Shown piece by piece: positions 57,489-64,000 of a stretch of 64,000 bases of DNA. Made by a program: the position numbers and the translations under genes. The stretch is from Lepas anatifera. Its lineage: Eukaryota; Arthropoda; Thecostraca; Lepadidae. Below the pieces are notes generated by a model. That model did no database searches and was not told the DNA's origin. It saw only the letters and a program-made list of their open reading frames with translations. The first letter of the stretch is position 1, and each line of letters opens with the position of its first letter. The stretch lies in assembly GCA_034440635.1 (NCBI GenBank), contig JAOTON010000961.1, forward strand, positions 248,001 through 312,000, in the 5' to 3' direction.

Positions 57489-60400
57489 CACAACGCCCTC
57501 CAGATGCAAGGCTGTACGACGGGAGACTCTCGGCAGCCCTGGCTATGATTACAAGCTCATTTATCAGCGCGGCGCAGCACCGCGCCAGTGTGGAAAGTTT
57601 ACCGGAAGCCGCGCGTAAGAGTTATTGACTGATCAGCCATAATGGAGAGGAGGCGACACCCTGGCGTGTTCGGGGTATACCGGCTACTTGGAAGAACGTC
57701 TCATCGCCAGGCCAGGCAGCATTCATCTCGCCAGGAGGGGTCGGTGCGGAATGCCCGGTTGACCGTGAGGTGAGAGCTGTGGCCTATTATTCAACAGCAG
57801 CGGCCTGCTCACCGGAGAAGCGCTCACCACAGGGAAGTTCTGGAGGCGGCTCCGTACATCATTTGTACCCCTAGCCGGAGGATGACGAAGCCTCGCCACA
57901 GTTAGGCAGGACTGTTCGACAGCCAGTCACGGGAGCACCCGCACCGGATATCCGGCAGAGGATGGTGGAGATCCGAAACTTACCGACTAAAAAATCCCCA
58001 TCAAAGAACAGGAGAAAGAACAACTTCGAAATGAATGGGGGAAAACAGCAAAATAGGCTAACCCAGCTTCAATGCCAGCGGAGAGCAGATTAAGGCCGAT
58101 CTCCCAGCTCCCCAAGTAAAACGACCAGCAGTCTAGTCATGAAACACTCCCGGCCTCAAAACAGCTTTCGCTTTCCCTTCATGGACGACCCCTTTCCTCC
58201 CCCGGCGCGACACTGACCCCCGGTTGGCCGAGTGAACTAGAGCACGTCTTGTATGCTCTGGAAACACGATGCAGCGTTCTTGTGCACACCCTCCCGGTGC
58301 ATGGCATCAACCATACAGCGCACCTCACTGCCAGCATTGTGTCGCCAGGAAACACCTCACCGCCGCCACCGCGTTCCCAGGCGTATCCGTTGGCGCCAGT
58401 AAAAGTGTTGGCCTACATTCTGACGTCTCTCTCTTGCGGACAGGTCGGTGCAGGCTGTGAGAGCAACCCTTCTGCGGCGGCGCGGCAGCTGGGGGCCGCT
58501 CTCTTCTCGGCCACCGGCAGGTGCGCGGCCGCCATTTTTAAAAGGCCAGCTGCCCGGCGAGGCCTCTGTGAGTACGCGGAACGCTGCCGGCAGCGCTGCG
58601 GAGGACAGAGACGACCCCGGCCAGGTGCTGCACCCCCACCCCTCTCCCCGCCCCGCCCAGAGCGGTCCAATCTGAGAGGATGTTTGTATAACGAGCTGAG
58701 GTGGCGGCCCAGTGTCCCAGGTTTTTGACACGCCGGCGGAGGGGAGGGTACGGGCCAGAAGTGGAGCGGAAGTCCACATTGTTGTCGCATGGTGAGGGAG
58801 TGGGAGCAGCCGCAATCAACATTTTTCGGCCAGGCGTATCACCGGAATGGCACGGTATGTTTGTTTTCCTGTGAACTTTTCATAGTGGGTACCTCGGGAC
58901 AGGCGTACTTCTTCGCCAGCAAAAATTACACTCGTACTTTCCTCGAGCTAAGATGACGAAATAAACGATCAAAGGAAACAGTTCATCGAATTGGTGATCG
59001 AGAATTTATCTCTGTAGCATCAACGCAGTTCATATCCAGTAGGTAGGTAGGTACTCAGCTTGCAAATGCACATACCACACAGAACGAATCCGGACCGAAA
59101 TTTTACTGCATTTTACGGGCCTCTCCGTACGTTAAACTCACATTTGCCCTGCTGTTTCCGGCCGATATTTTCCAAGACTGGCACAAGGCTGAAGCGAAAA
59201 TGATTAGTTTTAAGATGAGTCTTAGTTTGAACGAGCTTTACTAGTCTCAACTTCCAGGTATCGGCTCCCTCGACAACCGCGTTTGGAACAGGGGGGGGGG
59301 GGGGGTCTGGTGTCAACGCACGTTAGAGCGAGAGGGGACGTATCCCCCGGGAAGTATCCCTCTCGAGATATCGAAAACCACGAGGATTAGGAAACCGCCT
59401 GTTTAGTTTCTTAAGGAGGCTATAGAGATCTTTATCATAGCTGTTTTCGTGGACCTATTCAACGCTCTTAAGGTCAAACCAGCCATTAAGATTAAATCTC
59501 GGCAATAACAAGAACCATGGGGAAAATGCAGGGCTCTGGGGCAAAATTCAACAAATTCCTGTCCTTTTTTCGAACCGCAAACCGATAAATAAGCATTTTT
59601 GGCGTTCCCTGTATTACAAATTGTGGCGGAGCGCCATTTGTTGCATGCAATGCCCGTCACTTTTTGCCTCCACTACTTTTTCCTTTGTTGCCATAACTTA
59701 CTGTTTTAGAAACTGTTACTGTTTACTGTTAACTTACTGTCGTCCCTTTTACGGTGAAAAAAACATATCCAGAGGGAGAGCACACTAGGGAATGACACGC
59801 CATGGGAAATAATGACGTTCCTGAGGTCATTTTGATTTCCCCATATGTGTTTATGCCAAACAGCTAAAATTAAGAAGTCTACATCCCTATCGATCTTTCC
59901 GGTTACCCGTATCTGTTGCTCGAAAACATTTGATGTTGCATGGTCTTGCAAATACGACTCTAAAAACGCGATTCCGCAGACTGGCTTAACTTGCAATGCC
60001 ATGGTGCGGAATTGAGTCATTTAGCTTTCACTCTCTGATCGCTTCATATCTCACAAACGGAAAAGAAGCACGCAATTGAGATAATCACCGATTGAAGCCA
60101 AATGAATAAACCTTCCAGTAGCTAAATTAAGTACGTACCTGCAATCAGATCAGAGATATGGGACTTTAACAGAAATCAGATTCAACTCACCCCGGTCTTT
60201 CCTACCACCTGAGCAAAAATTCATTCTGATATGCTCTCAGCCTAAGAAAAAGTCGGCCTCAATCTTTAAAACCCCACTCGCTAACGCCCCTACACACCAG
60301 TACTGGTTAAAGTCGGGGAACGTGGAAGCGGAGGAGCTTATTGAATCTGATACTTTTTCCATTTATTTTCCCAAAGATAACAACGGCGATGATAAACGTT

Positions 60401-60813
60401 ATTTAAACGCATCTGTAAAGTTAAGGAATCTGGAACGATAAAATCTTTTGTTTTGTAGTCCCACACTATTCTATAAACGTAATGCGACTTTTCAGTACGC
60501 CTCAGGCCACAAAATAACTTTATTTCCTCCTTTATTTCCTCCATTTCCTTTTATGCTCTATACTTTAACCCCAAAGAAAAGACAGCTGCCCCAGAACATG
60601 ACTCATGGAGCCTAATGCGAGAGGAAATGACTGTTCAACGAACGGAATGAGTACCTAAGCTATAAGATCGTGGTTGCAGAATATATTAGAGCTTAAATAT
60701 TCACGCCTCAGTGAGCACCAGTCTCAGTTTTTGCGGAAATAAATAGACCATGAAGATGAGACAACCGTCTGGTTCCTGGAGATTTTCCCCAATAGTGGTG
60801 GCAAGATTTCCTC
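57489..60813. other. unassigned stretch with GC-rich island at 58.4 kb
   Basis: 58350-58740 is GC-rich, with TTTAAA at 58537-58542 followed by AGGCCAGCTGCCCGG; overlapping frames up to 159 codons have no domain. A 15-G run lies at 59291-59305. 59310-60810 is AT-rich with short minus frames, none recognised. Confidence 0.4.
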
Positions 60814-60819
60814 ACTGGA

Positions 60820-61067
60820 GCATAGGCGGATCCAGGGGGGACAAGGGGGCACGTGCCCCCCGATCGACCCTCGGCGCCCCCTGAAAGGTCGATGGCGCCC
60901 CCTGAAATGTCGCTTCCCACCCCCTCAGGATGCGAAAGTCGGCGCCCACCGATAGGATTTGGCGCCCACCTGATAGCTTTTGCCGGTCATAAGTGGCGCC
61001 CCCTGGTCCGGATGGCGCCCCCGGGAAGGTGCCCCCCTCCGATCGGCAATCCTGGATCCGCCTATGC
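60820..61067 (-). mobile_element. CGGATCC MITE, copy 3, intact with 6-bp duplication
   Basis: Perfect 17-bp terminal repeats GCATAGGCGGATCCAGG (60820-60836) and CCTGGATCCGCCTATGC (61051-61067). Flanked by ACTGGA on both sides (60814-60819, 61068-61073). 248 bp, GC-rich with repeated GGCGCCCCC, non-coding. Related to 29702-29970 and 45120-45428. A 6-bp duplication is uncommon among DNA transposons; I do not assign a superfamily. Confidence 0.93.
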
Positions 61068-61073
61068 ACTGGA

Positions 61074-62086
61074 GAGCCTCACAGAGTTTAAGTGAGCGAG
61101 CCAATTAAGCTTTAACCTCCAACTGATAACATAGCTTTCACTTCTGAAACAAAACCTTACCGGATCTGGACTCCGTGTACCTTTCTCACAGGTTTGTCAT
61201 GCGACTTTCCAACTTTTTTTTCCAGTTAAGCCGGAACCAGGAAATGCTTTGATGAAAGCAGACGGCCAGCCCTCATAGCCTCCTTTTTGAAGCGTATTGC
61301 GCATGGATGTAACATCGCAAGAGCACAGAATCACCGCTAAGCTATCTCAGCTCAGCGTCTTTGAAATTGGCGTTGAACAGTACCTGATGACGAAAAATTA
61401 CGTGTACCAAACTATTTGTTGTTGTTGTTGTTGTTTGGGGTTTTAGGGCGCTTCAACTGCATGGCCATTTCGCGCCCCACTGTGGTTATGTTACAAACGA
61501 ATATCGGTATAGGGAGTTCGAAAACATAGAAACATTACTGTGTCAACAGAACAGTTAATCCCGACATAATACTCATACTATGAAATACTTAACTACGTCT
61601 CCCAGCTTCTACCGTCAAACATCTCCGAGACGCACCAAGCTGTGCGAGCGTTCCACTCCGGCGGTGGTCTATCCATTCTCTCCGGGTACCCAAGACCCTT
61701 TGGCGGAGAGCGGCGCAAGAATGTTGTGTCTTTATCCATGTATGCTTCCCGAACTCTTGGCCCGGGATGCCTCCCATCACTAGCGGGAGTGGGTCGCGGC
61801 CCATCCTGCCAAACATGCTGCACGTTTCCGATGCTCTCGGTGGAACAAGAGTGAAGCCTTGGCTGAAGAAGCTCTTTTTGGACCCTCGGCACCCAAATTC
61901 TTTTTCCCTTCGAGTCCCGAAACGCGAAGTCTGTGTTCTCTTCTCTCGTGTGTTGAGGGGATTTTTCCTCATATCGTAAGTTTGGGGAGGAGAACCTGCG
62001 TTTCCCGTCGCGCGTCTTTGTGCCTAGGTATTCCCTGTTGGTTGTTTTCGCGGGCGGTGCTGGTGGAGGCGGAGGTGGTGGAGGGT
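61074..62086. other. unassigned stretch; TTG microsatellite; multi-frame open region
   Basis: (TTG)n at 61416-61434. From about 61590 to 62100 several frames are open at once: a 168-codon minus frame beginning with a poly-Pro run, a 127-codon minus frame and plus frames of 67-70 codons. None resembles a known family. The poly-Pro run is the reverse of a GGTGGAGGCGGAGG repeat. Confidence 0.35.
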
Positions 62087-62125
62087 ATGGCGGCGGCATT
62101 AGCCCTGCATCACCGTGACCCGCAG
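62087..62125 (+). CDS. possible short first coding exon
   Basis: ATG at 62087-62089, in the context GGGTATGG, follows a GGTGGAGGCGGAGG-rich leader and is followed by exactly 13 codons (MAAALALHHRDPQ) to a consensus splice donor, CGCAG|GTGAGA, at 62125/62126, phase 0. This is the shape of a first exon with a GC-rich 5' UTR. The frame also remains open through the putative intron to 62266. No family is recognisable in 13 residues and no second exon could be identified in the remaining 1.9 kb, so this is a guess from signals only. Confidence 0.2.
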
Positions 62126-64000
62126 GTGAGATGTCTCCAACCTGTTCTTTGCTTACGCCACGACCCTTTGGAGGTGCGGAGGAGGACCGCTCGGAGCCAA
62201 GCCAAGCCTTTTACCAAACTATTTGATTTCCAGAAGGTTTTTAACTATCGAGGCGTCGGCTCCTAATTTTTCTGACTTCGCAGGATTATTACAATCCCTT
62301 GTGTCCAACGGTCTTATCACATAATAAGAGATAACATGATATAATATTTTTTTACCCCTCAAAAGACATGTTGAACAATATTAACGATTTAATTCAACAG
62401 TGATTTTTTACTTGAAAAACGATTACGTTTAAATTATTTTCAACACTAGTCCAACGCTTCATTAAGGATGTCAGGTCACCCCAAAAACGCTACAAATCAC
62501 AACCCTGTTTGTGTCTTAGTTACAGCTGATTGTTTCATTTTCAAAACGCATAAACGTCAAATCAGCAGGAAAGAGAAGAAAAAGGAACCGCGGAATTTTC
62601 CGCCTAACACTTATGATAAAATGCCAAGGAAAACCCCAGATTTGGGCTCATTATTACCCTCCATACAAACCGGTTGCAAAAATTCCAGATATCTTCCCTT
62701 AGACCCAAATGGAACAATATCCCGAAAAACGGATCAGGCTCTTTTTAGCCCCGTTTCGATGTTTATGCTAAAATGCGATTTACGGAGAAGCGGAACACTA
62801 AATAAAGAACTAGCAGAGCAAAGGAAAATCCATAATCCATCATGAAAACTCGAAAAAATGAAAAAGTGAGTAATTGAAGAGTGGGATAGCCAAAGAAGGA
62901 CCAAGCCGGGAACTGCTGCCTGGGAAGCCGACAGCCTGCAGGTGGCGCTGCTGTCGGTGTGAAACCACACCAGATGGCACTACTCCGCCCCATGGTTTAC
63001 CTTATATACACACTACACAGCGTACTAAACTCTGTTTCAGACCAGCCAGCCGCACTACGATAAAACGCAATTTTTATATAGACTTTTTGTTGCGGTCTCC
63101 TATAAGTGGCAGTTACTGTTAAAAGGAAGCTGAGGCACGTCCCTAGCTACCTCCATCGCGCAAGAAAAAGAAGGCAACGGTTCAAATGCATTGCACATTA
63201 GCCTGGTCCGGATTTAGGTTTTTTTCTTCAGAAAGTAACGGATCGTTGTTCATTAGATGCATTTTTTGGTGCTGATTACGATGCGCTCATCAGAAATGCA
63301 ATTTTTGAAAAACTTTTGGTGGCCCACTCGAGTTGAAGGTTTTGCATTTTGCCCAATTTTCCACTTTTTGGCTCACCATCAACCCATATTACCAACGAGG
63401 CGCAAAAAATTACACTGGGTTGGTAGTTTGGTTCATTGGTGTTTCATTCGCTTTGTTTTTGTTGTTATAACTTGCACACATAACGGTTATTTTTTGCTTA
63501 TTATCTCCGCTTTTAGTTGAGTTTGCACTGGCTCTCCATAGATGGCGCTAGCGGCGTGACATTGTAAGTGAATACTGATTTCCTCGGGGACCGGGAATGT
63601 GAACAGCAACGTGAAAGGTGAGAAGCAATTACAAATTGGATTGTATAAACGCACTTAAAGAGCTGTTTTCAAGCAGCACTGAAGTTGTAAACACTGTTTC
63701 TCAGGTATTTTCAGCATGCCATGTCCAAATATGCTGCTGCTGCTGCTGAAGTCCCGACCATAACGCTTTACCAATAGACGCAGGAACCGTGGGGGCTGTG
63801 GTGGTGGCTGTTGCACCTAACTTTCAGAGTGTGGCAGCAGCTCTAACCCCCCCCAGTTTGAGCCGATTCTGGAACTTCTCTATTAACATTTAAGTGATAT
63901 GCCTAATCACCCCCGGCCAAACCAACGCGGAAGCCCCTTCCTCCAACTAACACCTTTCCTCCGACTAAAATAGTCTCTCCACCTATGCCTTCACCGACTG
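62126..64000. other. unassigned stretch at the right end
   Basis: AT-rich to 62870. A 125-codon Lys/Pro-rich plus frame at 62468-62845 is the longest frame here and matches nothing I know. AGGTGGCGCTGCT (62940), AGATGGCACTAC (62972) and ATAGATGGCGCTAGC (63539) are similar words. CCTTATATACACACTA near 63000 is TATA-like. (CTG)5 at about 63733-63748. No gene boundary can be set. Confidence 0.4.

Overview
The window looks like intergenic DNA from an invertebrate animal, plausibly an arthropod (a crustacean or similar), but no gene in it fixes the taxon. The evidence for a repeat-rich eukaryotic genome is the absence of dense long ORFs, GT..AG-type splice sites, TA/TG microsatellites, a tRNA-like SINE, hAT and piggyBac transposon remains, and many short non-autonomous elements. 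I found no intact host protein gene, rRNA, tRNA or CRISPR array. Most long open frames are by-products of tandem repeats whose units lack stop codons.

Layout. 0-10 kb: a 44-bp minisatellite, then three copies of an 825-858 bp TTAA-flanked element (family A) and smaller elements. 10.8-11.8, 34.7-35.7, 39.8-40.8, 43.5-44.5 and 56.5-57.5 kb: five copies of a related ~1.0 kb TTAA-flanked element (family B). A more distant TTAA-type relative lies at 15.8-16.6 kb and a fragment at 55.3-56.0 kb. Families A and B share one plan: TTAA, a 17-19 nt outer terminal repeat, a 20-bp palindrome, and an interior crowded with AGGTCA/TGACCT hexamers, the half-site bound by nuclear receptors.

17.4-24.2 kb is one 6.8-kb hAT element with a perfect 8-bp target duplication (CTTGCAAG) and CAGGGGCGCAA ends. 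Its interior is mostly GC-rich minisatellite, with smaller elements nested in it and the first two exons of a truncated hAT transposase near the right end. 29.5-32.7 kb is a full-length but dead piggyBac element: all the expected catalytic aspartates are visible, but the frame is broken, an ATAA duplication replaces the usual TTAA, and a 16-bp palindrome is repeated inside. Other elements are a 248-bp MITE family with a 6-bp duplication, a 456-bp TTAA MITE with perfect 17-bp ends, an ~835-bp MITE with repeated AAGAGTACGCA, and a hAT-like element carrying a SINE.

Minisatellites with 21-bp (25.2-25.7 kb) and 53-bp (51.6-52.1 kb) units are open in many frames. GC-rich islands at about 26-27, 42-43, 47-49, 53 and 58 kb repeatedly contain TTTAAA boxes, and the one at 42 kb also has clustered CACGTG; they are the best places to look for promoters. 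The only host exon candidates are weak: an exon-like open stretch at 17.2 kb and a possible short first exon at 62.1 kb. All boundaries were read by eye.
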